Of a stretch of DNA of 61,555 bases, positions 17,610 through 26,139 are shown in pieces. Both the position numbers and the translations under genes were made by a program. How positions within the stretch are numbered: the first letter of the stretch is position 1; every line of letters starts with the position of its first letter. Source of the stretch: Spirochaetota bacterium (GTDB lineage: Bacteria; Spirochaetota; UBA4802; JAFGDQ01); NCBI GenBank assembly GCA_016932015.1, contig JAFGDQ010000010.1, forward strand, positions 1-61,555. Reading direction: 5' to 3'. The notes below the pieces were generated by a model that was given only the letters and a program-made list of their open reading frames with translations, was not told the origin of the DNA and did not search any database.

Positions 17610-18017
17610 CTACTGGCAGGACTTGCAAATACCCTTAAAATATAAATGGCTCTCTCTGACTGCATGACCGCTTACCGATTTTAAATTAAGGACTTTTGCA
17701 TCCAGCTCAATATCGTATAACTTTCCACATTTTGTGCATTTGAAATGAGCGTGACTTTCGGTTTCCACATCATATCTCACTTCATTATCCTCAATGGTGA
17801 CAGCCTGTACTACCTTGTACTCCAGAAATGTTTTTAAAGTATTATATACTGTTGTTTTTGAAAGTGTGGGGATTTCAGATGATATGTCTTTATAAATTGA
17901 ATCAACAGTAGGATGATTCCTGTTGCTTATTAAATATTCCAGTACTTTCATTCTGTGCAAAGAAGGCTTGATACCCTTCTCAGTAAGAATATTTTTAATA
18001 TCACTATTGTTCATCAT
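17610..18017 (-). CDS. Fur-family transcriptional regulator, PerR-like
   Basis: A winged-helix metalloregulator of about 135 residues. The DNA-binding part reads KPSLHRMKVLEYL and TLSKTTVYNTLKTF, and the metal-binding part has HAHFKCTKCGKLYDIE. A structural zinc site is made by CTKC and the C-terminal CKSC. The ATG at 18017 is chosen; the longer frame to 18050 begins with TTG. The location next to the rubrerythrin-desulfoferrodoxin block suggests a peroxide-sensing PerR role over an iron-sensing Fur role, but the two cannot be separated by sequence reading alone. A PerR-like half palindrome at 18243-18257 suggests autoregulation. Confidence 0.88.
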   Translation of the reverse strand: MMNNSDIKNILTEKGIKPSLHRMKVLEYLISNRNHPTVDSIYKDISSEIPTLSKTTVYNTLKTFLEYKVVQAVTIEDNEVRYDVETESHAHFKCTKCGKLYDIELDAKVLNLKSVSGHAVRESHLYFKGICKSCQ

Positions 18018-18042
18018 TAAATATCTTCTTGATTTGTAACTA

Positions 18043-18136
18043 TTCAGCAATAGCGGAGCAGGAAGGACAAATTGATAATTATTTCTTCTTGCGGAGCGGC
18101 TTTTACATAAAAATTCAAAATAGCTGAGCAGTTACC
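18043..18136. repeat. Cluster of short motifs repeated elsewhere in the window
   Basis: Within the 417-base gap upstream of the Fur gene, CAAATTGATAATTATTTCT (18068-18086) recurs exactly at 26073-26091. TTCAGCAATAG (18043-18053) recurs as its complement at 26102-26112. The 17-mer at 18120-18136 recurs at 72-88 with one mismatch. The combination suggests fragments of a dispersed non-coding element. The repeat copies start inside the possible TTG-started extension of the Fur frame. Confidence 0.4.
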
Positions 18137-18242
18137 CTGATTTTAAAAAATATAAAAAAGATACCGGCTTTTTTAAAGTACCGTTTCAAATTACATTAAA
18201 TTCCCGAAAATGTCAAGGTATAAATTAAAAATGATTAGCTTT

Positions 18243-18257
18243 TTGTAATTATTACTC
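18243..18257. promoter_or_regulatory. Candidate PerR box upstream of the Fur-family gene
   Basis: TTGTAATTATTACTC contains the perfect palindrome GTAATTATTAC and matches the recalled PerR consensus TTATAATNATTATAA at 10 of 14 defined positions. It lies about 225 bases upstream of the Fur-family start. In AT-rich DNA such a match can occur by chance. Confidence 0.35.
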
Positions 18258-18434
18258 TTTTGTTGTTTTATCAATTATTTTCGTTACAGAAAAAAATAAA
18301 CACCCTTTACTGATTCCCGCTCAGAAAACCGGTACACCTGCATTAAATTTTTATCATTTGACTTTTTAAATCAAAACAGTAAACTTGTTGGCTGTTAATA
18401 AATTATCCCGACCTTATAAACAGACAGCTTAAAA

Positions 18435-20105
18435 ATGATAACCTTTGAACATCAACTTAACCTGATACAGTTTCTCATACCTCCTGTATGTTTCGGCGTT
18501 TTATTCAGCGGATTTTTATATTATATCTATATGTCATACATCTACAAGTCCCAGCTGTATGCGAGTGTGGCGTTTCTGGTTTTATTCGGACTTATCTTTG
18601 TAGGCAGTGAAATAATGATTCTCTCTTTCGGAAGCTGGATGAAAAAGATTGAGATATCTCTCCGGTTTCACCAAATTGAACAGCTGTCCGGTTTATATTT
18701 CCTGTTTGCACTTCCCTACACCCTGTTCCACCTTCTGCAGTTAAACAGAAAATGGCAGGCAATCAACAAAAGTATAGCAATAACAGGATTAATATTTTCA
18801 GTTATTGTAACAATTTTCGCTTATATCAGGCCGGATACATTTATATCATTAACTGAACATAAAGCTACCTGGCTGATCAATGAAGGTGATTACGGCCGCG
18901 GGCAGGAAGGTGTTTTATATTATATAAGGGATCTTCTTATTGGAATTTGCCTGATATATTGTATTACGTGCTTTATCATTGAGATAATCCGCAGCAGAAA
19001 CATCGGATATCATATTTATCCTGCAGTCGGGTTGCTGCTGGCATTTGCAGGCGCAGTAATCGATTCAGTACATGTTCATACCGGTGTATTTTATGATTTT
19101 TTTCAGGATTATTACTTTTCCAGATTTACTGTATGCGCTACGATCGCTCTTTTGTTCTTCATATTCAGCGTTACAAAAAAATTTATTCTCAGTTCAAAGG
19201 AACTTGAAGAAGCGCATAAAACAATAAGCCTTTCCGAAGAGAAATACCGCTTCCTCGTAGAAGGTACAAATGACTGCGTTTTCTCAATGGATAAAAATTT
19301 AAATTTGTTGAGAGCGAACAAAGCTGTTTTCAAACAGCTTAACGTCAGATCTGATAATATAAATAATGTTAATTTCTATGATTTGCTTTCTCTTGATAAA
19401 GATGATACTGATATGACCTACCAGGTTGTCAAAGAAAGAATGGAATTCCTATCAAACAAAGGCAAAGCAGTTGATTTCAAGGCGTTCTTCAAGTCAAAAG
19501 GCACTATGGAACCCAGGGAATATAATGTTAAAATTGAAAAGATAAACATTGGCGGAGGCAACGAAATCCTTGTAAAGGCATCAAATATTCCTGAAGATAC
19601 AATCATGAAGTATATTGAAAGAGAAGAGGCAAAACTGAAAATAGGCAATTACCTGATTACAGCAGATGAAATAAGCAGCAGGCTGGTAATGAATCTGCCT
19701 AAGTATCTTGACAAAAAATATGTAAACAACATAAAGCTCGGCTTGAGAGAAATAATTGTGAACGCTATTGAACACGGAAACCTTGACATCAGTTTTGATG
19801 AAAAAACAAAATCAATTGAGCAGGGAAAATACATTCAGTTTCTTCTCAGCCGGCAGAAAGAACCGTCTATGAGGAAAAAAAGAATAGCTATTGATTATTT
19901 CCTCGAAAAAGACCACGTTTCCTACACAATAAAAGATCAGGGCAACGGATTCAACCATAAAAAGATAAGCAGGATAATACATGAGAGTGTAGACCGTGAC
20001 ATGCTTGAACATGGAAGAGGGCTTCGTATGGCATACAATATATTTGATGAAATCAGGTTTAACAGAAAAGGCAATCAGATTACACTCGTAAAATATTTTA
20101 AATAA
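18435..20105 (+). CDS. Membrane sensor with PAS domain and RsbW-type ATPase domain
   Basis: A 556-residue protein. Residues 1 to about 255 contain some seven hydrophobic helices, resembling the 7TM sensory modules of signalling proteins. A short coiled segment leads to a PAS domain (about 270-385; SEEKYRFLVEGTNDCVFSMDKN). The C-terminal 400-556 region is a HATPase_c_2 (RsbW/SpoIIAB-like) domain with N-box LREIIVNAIEHGNLD, G1 box IKDQGNGFN and LEHGRGLRMAYNIFDE. No phosphoacceptor His (DHp) domain is seen. The inferred role is a serine-kinase or anti-sigma-type switch controlled by a membrane signal. The only STAS partner in the window is at 59.1 kb. The adjacent genes are unrelated. Confidence 0.78.
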   Translation: MITFEHQLNLIQFLIPPVCFGVLFSGFLYYIYMSYIYKSQLYASVAFLVLFGLIFVGSEIMILSFGSWMKKIEISLRFHQIEQLSGLYFLFALPYTLFHLLQLNRKWQAINKSIAITGLIFSVIVTIFAYIRPDTFISLTEHKATWLINEGDYGRGQEGVLYYIRDLLIGICLIYCITCFIIEIIRSRNIGYHIYPAVGLLLAFAGAVIDSVHVHTGVFYDFFQDYYFSRFTVCATIALLFFIFSVTKKFILSSKELEEAHKTISLSEEKYRFLVEGTNDCVFSMDKNLNLLRANKAVFKQLNVRSDNINNVNFYDLLSLDKDDTDMTYQVVKERMEFLSNKGKAVDFKAFFKSKGTMEPREYNVKIEKINIGGGNEILVKASNIPEDTIMKYIEREEAKLKIGNYLITADEISSRLVMNLPKYLDKKYVNNIKLGLREIIVNAIEHGNLDISFDEKTKSIEQGKYIQFLLSRQKEPSMRKKRIAIDYFLEKDHVSYTIKDQGNGFNHKKISRIIHESVDRDMLEHGRGLRMAYNIFDEIRFNRKGNQITLVKYFK

Positions 20106-20435
20106 CGGATTTTACAGAAAAGATTATCAGGCATTAAAAATTTACACTGAAAATAATATTCCCGGATTTTTTATTTTACATTTTCCCCACACCTTTAAAA
20201 TCATACACTCGCGCAATTGACATAATGCCAATATCTTTATTATGGCCAGCACTCCCATTTCCTTAACAGAGCCAACGACTGTTCAAACAAATAAAATCAT
20301 TTTACCTTAATATCCGGATATAACCATAAGAGATGAAAAAACAGTAATAATTTTTTTCTTTCATTACGCGCAATTTTAATATATAATATTATTTCAATAA
20401 AATATTATTTTTAAAAACTACATCAGGTTTTTCTT
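20106..20435. other. Non-coding gap with no recognised element
   Basis: A gap of 330 bases between the sensor kinase and the LytM-like gene, both on the plus strand. It is AT-rich. I see no convincing reading frame, strong hairpin or repeat in it. It probably contains the promoter of the downstream gene, but no confident -35/-10 pair could be picked. Confidence 0.4.
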
Positions 20436-21440
20436 ATGGGAATAAATCCTTTTAAAAAAACTGATCTGCATAGCCTGCTGGAACAGCTTAAAGAAACATC
20501 CTCCGTACTTGCATCGCCTTTAATTAAATCCGCGTCATCCATTTTCAACTCGCTGCTCAGAATCGGAAAAGATAATATAACAATCATGATCATACCTCAC
20601 AGCGAAAAAAAAATTATAAATCTTCACATGTCTGTTTTCAGAATTTCCATAATTGCCATAATACTTATTCTAATAGCTGTAGCCGCATCCGTAAAAATTG
20701 TGGATTATAATTATATTACAAAAGATGTTTCAAAATTAATTCAATACGAAGAAGGTTCAGATTATCAGGTTAAGCAATACAAAGAAGAAATCAACAAACT
20801 TTACTCAAAATTCCAGATGCTTAAACCGGAAATTGATTTGCTGTATGCATTAATGTTTAACAATACGGATTCCCTGTGGGCAAAAGGCGGGGAAAGCACT
20901 GCTTTACCTGAAGGAATTGAGGCAATAAAACCTTATCCGGATATTGAAGAGCTGAACATAAAGGAACTTAAACAGGAATTAATAATACTAAATAAAATAA
21001 TGGCAGATATTGCAGATTCTTTAAAAAATAAAAAAATTATTGAAACCACTCCTTCTATTGTTCCGGTCAAAGGTTATATTCTTACAAAATCGGCTGTCAA
21101 GATATCACCTCTTGAATATGATGATGAATTTCACAAAGGTATTGAAATAGCAGCTTTTCCGGGTTCACAAATCAGAGCACCCGCACCCGGTATTGTGGAA
21201 GATATATCATGGGATCAGACATTCGGCCTGTCTGTAACGCTTCGCCATAAATACGGGTTTTCCAGTATTTTCTCGCATTGCCAGGATGTGACAGTAAAAA
21301 TAAACCAGGATGTGACAAGGGGCCAGACCATAGCTCATGTGGGAAGATCAGGATTTGCCCGGAAACATATGTGTTATTATCAGATTAAAATCGGAACAGA
21401 ATTTACCGATTCCTTCCCGTTTATATACAAAGCACCGTAA
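20436..21440 (+). CDS. Membrane-anchored LytM (M23) family protein with degenerate metal site
   Basis: A 334-residue protein with an N-terminal cytoplasmic stretch, one membrane helix (about 70-90), a coiled-coil-like periplasmic region and a C-terminal LytM domain. Active M23 endopeptidases bind zinc through HxxxD and HxH, with a further catalytic His. Here the first motif is HKGIEIA (H233, with E237 in place of Asp) and the last is HMCYYQI (H311, with C313 in place of the second His); H281 remains. Such substitutions are typical of non-catalytic LytM proteins that activate amidases (EnvC and NlpD in Enterobacteria). The inferred role is a cell-wall regulator and not a hydrolase. No partner amidase gene is nearby. 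Confidence 0.8.
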   Translation: MGINPFKKTDLHSLLEQLKETSSVLASPLIKSASSIFNSLLRIGKDNITIMIIPHSEKKIINLHMSVFRISIIAIILILIAVAASVKIVDYNYITKDVSKLIQYEEGSDYQVKQYKEEINKLYSKFQMLKPEIDLLYALMFNNTDSLWAKGGESTALPEGIEAIKPYPDIEELNIKELKQELIILNKIMADIADSLKNKKIIETTPSIVPVKGYILTKSAVKISPLEYDDEFHKGIEIAAFPGSQIRAPAPGIVEDISWDQTFGLSVTLRHKYGFSSIFSHCQDVTVKINQDVTRGQTIAHVGRSGFARKHMCYYQIKIGTEFTDSFPFIYKAP

Positions 21441-21638
21441 ACGGCAAGATATAAAATTGATCCCCTTTATTAACCTGTTTAGCAACTCAGGATGAGATTG
21501 TGATTTATATTATATTTTCATCATTGTACATCCCCTGTTTTAACTCCCCTCTTAAAAAGCATGTTGACTGCTGATATATTCATATATAGACTAACAGCAG
21601 ATTACTTTTTCCCATTGATCAATCTCCGGCAGGATAAA

Positions 21639-22328
21639 ATGAGCAGTACTTATTGCGATGACAAAGGAAATATTATAGACTTTTATGAGATCCTTAATGT
21701 TCCGTATAAAGCTGAAAAGGAATTGATAAGATCCGCTTTCTGCAATCTGATAAAAATTTATCATCCGGATATCTCGGGGAAAGATACGGAAGAGGACAAA
21801 AAAAAAGTAGATCTTATTATCAGGGGATACAAAGTGCTTATAGACGATGCCCTGAGACAGGATTATACCAAAAAGCTTCTGAGCACCAGAAGATATGACA
21901 GCAACGGATACTTCTATTTACCAAAAAACCGCATTAAATATTCCATATCGCTTAAGGACCTTGTAACGACCAGGCTTCTGAGTAAAAAAGTCAGCAGAAC
22001 TGAAAGAATACGCAAATTCGGCCAGGATGTAGAGATATTTATTACACCAAAGGAATCCAGGCAGGGTGCTATAGCCTACATTGAACTGCCCTCAAGGATG
22101 ACCTGCCACGTATGTTACGGCGAAGACAGGTACTGCAATGTGTGCAATGGTGTCGGCCGCATTCCTACTGTATCCCGCCTTGAAATAAAAATACACCCTG
22201 ATACTGCGGACGGATCATATATTGATATTGATTTAATGAATGTAAGACCTGACAGGTTTACAACTTTCAGAATGAAAAATCTGCGGATCAGGATAACCGT
22301 TATTGGAAAATCAAAGCCGATGCATTAA
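21639..22328 (+). CDS. J-domain protein with a small zinc-binding CxxC module
   Basis: A 229-residue protein. The N-terminal J domain (about 10-75) has the HPD signature in IKIYHPDISG. The middle is basic and unassigned. The C-terminal part has CHVCYGEDRYCNVCNGVGR, a shortened version of the DnaJ zinc-finger repeat, followed by a beta segment similar to the start of a DnaJ substrate-binding domain (SRLEIKIHPDTADGSYIDI). It is not a full DnaJ: the zinc region has only two CxxC pairs. It would stimulate DnaK ATPase. The ATG at 21639 is preceded by AGGA; a frame from 21561 would add 26 residues without a visible site. The gene follows the LytM-like gene. Confidence 0.78.
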   Translation: MSSTYCDDKGNIIDFYEILNVPYKAEKELIRSAFCNLIKIYHPDISGKDTEEDKKKVDLIIRGYKVLIDDALRQDYTKKLLSTRRYDSNGYFYLPKNRIKYSISLKDLVTTRLLSKKVSRTERIRKFGQDVEIFITPKESRQGAIAYIELPSRMTCHVCYGEDRYCNVCNGVGRIPTVSRLEIKIHPDTADGSYIDIDLMNVRPDRFTTFRMKNLRIRITVIGKSKPMH

Positions 22329-22385
22329 TCAGTTTATTTGCGGGAAACAGCCCTTGTTTTTCAGGAAGTAAATATTATAGAAATT

Positions 22386-23357
22386 TCAGTCAGCAGTTAT
22401 AACCCTGTTTCTGCCTTCAGACTTTGCCTTGTATAAAGCCTTATCAGCTTTTGTTTTCAGAGTTTCAAGATCATCTGCATTTTCCGGATAATTTGCTATT
22501 CCCTGACTGACAGTTATTTTTGAAAAATCCGGCGGAATAAGGCCGGAAATATCCATATCATGTATAGCCTTGCAAATAGAGTCAGCAATGCTGTAAGCTT
22601 TACCGATTTCAGTATCAGGCATAATAACAGTAAATTCATCCCCTCCATATCTGGAGATTATATCATTATCCCTGAAATATTCCTTAAAAACAGAAGCTAC
22701 TTTCAGAATTATTTTATCAACCTGGCCCTGTTTTAAATTTTCACTGTACTCTCTGAAATGATCAATATCTATCATTATCAGGGATAGTGGTTTTCCGCTG
22801 TTTACTGACCTTTCAAAATAATCCTCAAGTGCATCATCAAGAAAACGCCGGTTGTAAATCCCCGTCAATTCATCAGTAATTGCTCTTCTTCGGGCTTCCT
22901 CACCCCATTGTACCATATCGGACAGGAACTCGCTCCTGTCCAGCAACCGTTCCGTAGTAACATTCAGCATCTTGTACATGAGCTTGACTGCGAGTTCGGG
23001 ATGATACAAAATTATTTCAAAAAGGTCCCTTTCTCTCAGGCTGAGAAGGGTACTTTTCTCTTTTGTATAACAGGTGGCGGACCTCTCGGTATTTTCAAAT
23101 ATTGACATCTCTCCGAAGAAATCCCCGGGACGGAATTCCGCGATTTCACGCTTATTGCCGTTAGGCAGCACAACATAACTCGCGACTTTTCCGCTCATTA
23201 CTATGAAGAGCTCATTGCCTTCATCCCCTTCCTCAAAAAGCACATGATCCGGTTCAAATTCATTTGTATGCAGCGATTTTATGATGCGTTCAATCTCATC
23301 ATCAGAAAGCAATGAAAACAATTCAACATTCTTTAAAAACTGGGCTTTACTTATCAT
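22386..23357 (-). CDS. cNMP-binding GGDEF protein (putative cAMP-controlled diguanylate cyclase)
   Basis: A 323-residue cytoplasmic protein. Residues about 5-125 form a cyclic-nucleotide-binding domain with a phosphate-binding cassette FFGEMSIFENTERSATC, which keeps the Arg-Ser pair that contacts the cyclic phosphate. Residues about 160-323 form a GGDEF domain with intact SRYGGDEF and an inhibitory-site RDND five residues upstream. It should make c-di-GMP under control of cAMP or cGMP. It lies immediately downstream of a paralogous cNMP-GGDEF gene on the same strand, and the pair looks like a tandem duplication. A class I adenylate cyclase at 35 kb is a possible source of the ligand. Confidence 0.88.
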   Translation of the reverse strand: MISKAQFLKNVELFSLLSDDEIERIIKSLHTNEFEPDHVLFEEGDEGNELFIVMSGKVASYVVLPNGNKREIAEFRPGDFFGEMSIFENTERSATCYTKEKSTLLSLRERDLFEIILYHPELAVKLMYKMLNVTTERLLDRSEFLSDMVQWGEEARRRAITDELTGIYNRRFLDDALEDYFERSVNSGKPLSLIMIDIDHFREYSENLKQGQVDKIILKVASVFKEYFRDNDIISRYGGDEFTVIMPDTEIGKAYSIADSICKAIHDMDISGLIPPDFSKITVSQGIANYPENADDLETLKTKADKALYKAKSEGRNRVITAD

Positions 23358-23420
23358 CAGGTTTTACTATACCTTTCAATTATAATTGATTCTTTATTCC
23401 GGCATTTATATACGGAAATG

Positions 23421-24404
23421 CTAAGCGCATATAATCCGGTTTCCGCCTTTTTCCCTGGCTTCGAACATTTTTTCATGCGCCCTGTCCGCGAGCATTATGC
23501 TGTTTGTCGCGTGATAAGGATATGTCGCGACACCCACACTTACTGTAATCTTTGCAAGCTTTCCGTCAGTAGCATTACTGATATCCATCTCAGTTATCGT
23601 TGACCTGATATCTTCCGCCATTTTCATCGCGCTTCCGGTTTCCGTATCCGGCAGCAGTGCCGCGAGTTCATCACCTCTGTACCTGATACCTATATCCGAC
23701 TCTCTTAAAATGGACTGTAAAAATATTGCTATAAGACGAAGTACCTTATCTCCGGCATCGTGGCCGAATTTATCGTTTATTTCCTTGAAATTGTCAGGCT
23801 TTATCATGATCAGGCTGGTGCTTTCACCATACTTCGGGAGAAGCGAAACAAGGTCCTCTTCCACATAAGTTCTGTTGTACAGGCCTGTCAGCTTGTCGCT
23901 GAAAAGCTGCCTTCTAAGATCCCTTATCCATGGAGTCTTTTCCGAGATCATTGTATTCGTGTTACGGATCCTGCCGGCGATTATTGCCAGAAATTTATGC
24001 AGTATTCTTGCTGAAATTTCCGGATGCTTTTGAAGCACATCCTTAAAATCAACCTCTTTCATCGGAAAAGTAAGCAAGGTTGTATCCCTGATTGCTGTAG
24101 CTGTGGCAGTTCTCGGTGTCCTTACGAACAGGTTTAACTCGCCGAAAAATTCATTTGAGATTAAACGCGCAACATCAATACTGCCTTTATTCTTCTTTTG
24201 CCTGGTTATCAGTATTTCTCCTTCCTTGATAACATACAGCTCTTCCGCGTTACCGCCCTCATTGAAAATTACCTCGCCCTTTTTAAAAGGATAATATTCG
24301 CTGTATGCTGCAACGATTTCCAGCTCTACCTCTCTTAATTTTGAGAAAAGGCTGGCATTTCTGAGAAGCTGTATTTTTTCATCGAGTTTCTGTCTGTCTG
24401 TCAT
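23421..24404 (-). CDS. cNMP-binding protein with degenerate GGDEF domain (RGDEL)
   Basis: A 327-residue paralogue of the next gene downstream. The cyclic-nucleotide cassette reads FFGELNLFVRTPRTATATA and keeps the Arg-Thr contact. The GGDEF domain is altered: the signature is RYRGDELAALLPD, so the first Gly is Arg and the Phe is Leu. The inhibitory-site RESD is kept five residues upstream. It may be a low-activity cyclase or a c-di-GMP receptor that binds product at the inhibitory site. The ATG at 24404 is preceded by AAGGA at six bases; a TTG at 24419 is an alternative. The spacing to the next gene (about 60 bases) suggests one operon. Confidence 0.85.
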   Translation of the reverse strand: MTDRQKLDEKIQLLRNASLFSKLREVELEIVAAYSEYYPFKKGEVIFNEGGNAEELYVIKEGEILITRQKKNKGSIDVARLISNEFFGELNLFVRTPRTATATAIRDTTLLTFPMKEVDFKDVLQKHPEISARILHKFLAIIAGRIRNTNTMISEKTPWIRDLRRQLFSDKLTGLYNRTYVEEDLVSLLPKYGESTSLIMIKPDNFKEINDKFGHDAGDKVLRLIAIFLQSILRESDIGIRYRGDELAALLPDTETGSAMKMAEDIRSTITEMDISNATDGKLAKITVSVGVATYPYHATNSIMLADRAHEKMFEAREKGGNRIICA

Positions 24405-24675
24405 AATATCCTTGTTCAAATAAATACGTTTTAAAAAACGAATATATCGCTGATATGGAATATTTAGCCTGCAATATTAATTATTAAATTCAACTATTAT
24501 TTCAATTTACCTGAATAAAAAATGCCCTATTATTTCCTTGACGGATTTATCACATGTGTATAATATTTTATATTCCTGTTAATGCTTTCCTGTTTATTCC
24601 TGCGGAAAACTGTCTTATTATTCCTGATATCCCGGTATTCATAAAGCATTCAAAAATAAAATCCGAGAAAACAAT

Positions 24676-25914
24676 ATGTATTTAAAAACACTTAAAAATT
24701 TTATTGCATCCCACATGGGAAAACTGGATTTTCTTTCCGATTATATTTTGTTACTGGCAGTACTCATTCTGAGTTATTTTTCCTACCTGCTTATTTGCAG
24801 ACTTCTTGTCAGCTTTATAAATAAATATATACGCAGTAACAAAGTAAGGTTCGATGATTTTATAATCGAAAGCGGAACATTTAAACGTCTCTCATTTATC
24901 GTGCCTGTTCTCATTCTTTATAATCTTGTTTTTATTTTCCCATCGGCAAAAGAAATAATTCGAATTCTCTGCAATACGCTTCTGATTTGGATAGTTATTT
25001 TATCAATCAGCGCTCTGTTAAAAGGCTTTAATAATTATTATGAATCAAAGCCCAAATCCAAAATGCGTCCCATTAAAGGTTATATTCAAATTATAAATAT
25101 TATTGTTTATATTATTGGAATTATCATCTTTATTGCAATGGTAACCGGTGAATCTCCCATGGCGATACTGGGCGGGATTGGAGCAATGACTGCTGTATTA
25201 ATTTTAATTTTCAGAGATACAATTCTTTCTTTTGTTTCAAGCCTTCAGATATCGGGATACGACCTTGTTCACAAAGGAGACTGGATAGAAATGCCGAAGT
25301 ACGGCGCGGACGGGGATGTTATTGACATTGCCCTGCATACTATTAAAGTACAGAACTGGGACAAGACAATAACCATAATCCCGACAAGCAAACTAATTGA
25401 AGACGGCTTTAAAAACTGGCGCGGCATGACGCAGAGCGGAGGAAGAAGAATAAAGAGGGCAGTAAATATTGATGTGAGCAGCATTAAATTCTGTGATCAG
25501 GACATGACAGTAAAATTTGAAAAAATGCGGATTATAACAGATTATGTTAAAGCAAAGAAAGATGAGCTTGAAAAATATAACAGGGAGAACAATATTAACG
25601 AAACCCTGCCTGTCAACGGAAGAAGAATGACAAATATCGGCATTTTCAGAGCTTATGCGGCGGCATATTTAAAGAACCATCCGAAAATCAACCGGAACCT
25701 GACATGCATGGTAAGGCAGCTGGCTCCAGGAGCTGAAGGGCTTCCGGTAGAAATTTACGCGTTTACAAATGAAACCGAATGGCTGAAATATGAATCAATC
25801 CAGGCGGATATTTTCGATCATTTACTTTCAATACTTCCCCACTTTGATCTGCGCGTATTTCAGTACCCGTCAGGGATGGATATACGCAACATAAACAATC
25901 ATTCATCAGCATAG
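24676..25914 (+). CDS. MscS-family mechanosensitive channel, YbdG-like
   Basis: A 412-residue membrane protein. About five N-terminal hydrophobic helices lead to the pore helix ILGGIGAMTAVLILIFRDTILSFVSSLQI and the MscS beta domain with GDWIEMPKYGADGDVIDIALHTIKVQNWD and IPTSKLIEDGFKNW. The length and the long C-terminal domain fit the YbdG (MscM) branch. It would release solutes from the cytoplasm during osmotic downshock. It is divergent from the cNMP-GGDEF pair and separated by 271 bases. The family is certain; the gating properties are unknown. Confidence 0.88.
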   Translation: MYLKTLKNFIASHMGKLDFLSDYILLLAVLILSYFSYLLICRLLVSFINKYIRSNKVRFDDFIIESGTFKRLSFIVPVLILYNLVFIFPSAKEIIRILCNTLLIWIVILSISALLKGFNNYYESKPKSKMRPIKGYIQIINIIVYIIGIIIFIAMVTGESPMAILGGIGAMTAVLILIFRDTILSFVSSLQISGYDLVHKGDWIEMPKYGADGDVIDIALHTIKVQNWDKTITIIPTSKLIEDGFKNWRGMTQSGGRRIKRAVNIDVSSIKFCDQDMTVKFEKMRIITDYVKAKKDELEKYNRENNINETLPVNGRRMTNIGIFRAYAAAYLKNHPKINRNLTCMVRQLAPGAEGLPVEIYAFTNETEWLKYESIQADIFDHLLSILPHFDLRVFQYPSGMDIRNINNHSSA

Positions 25915-26072
25915 TGCAGATAAATGATACCGGTATGCTTCTGATGACAAAACAGTATAATCTAAGCTGTTATCAATATAGACGCAAACACTGCTTCGCA
26001 GGCAGGAATAATTTGCCCTTCTCTTAAGATACATCATGTATCCATAGAAGGCCGGAAACATCCTCTTTCCTT

Positions 26073-26112
26073 CAAATTGATAATTATTTCTGCCCGCGAA
26101 ACTATTGCTGAA
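26073..26112. repeat. Second copy of dispersed motif found upstream of the Fur-family gene
   Basis: CAAATTGATAATTATTTCT at 26073-26091 is identical to 18068-18086. CTATTGCTGAA ten bases after it is the complement of TTCAGCAATAG at 18043-18053. The relative orientation of the two blocks differs between copies, so they are not simple direct repeats. It lies between the convergent MscS and DAHP synthase genes. Confidence 0.4.
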
Positions 26113-26139
26113 AAAATACGAATAATCCCCATCTACCTG

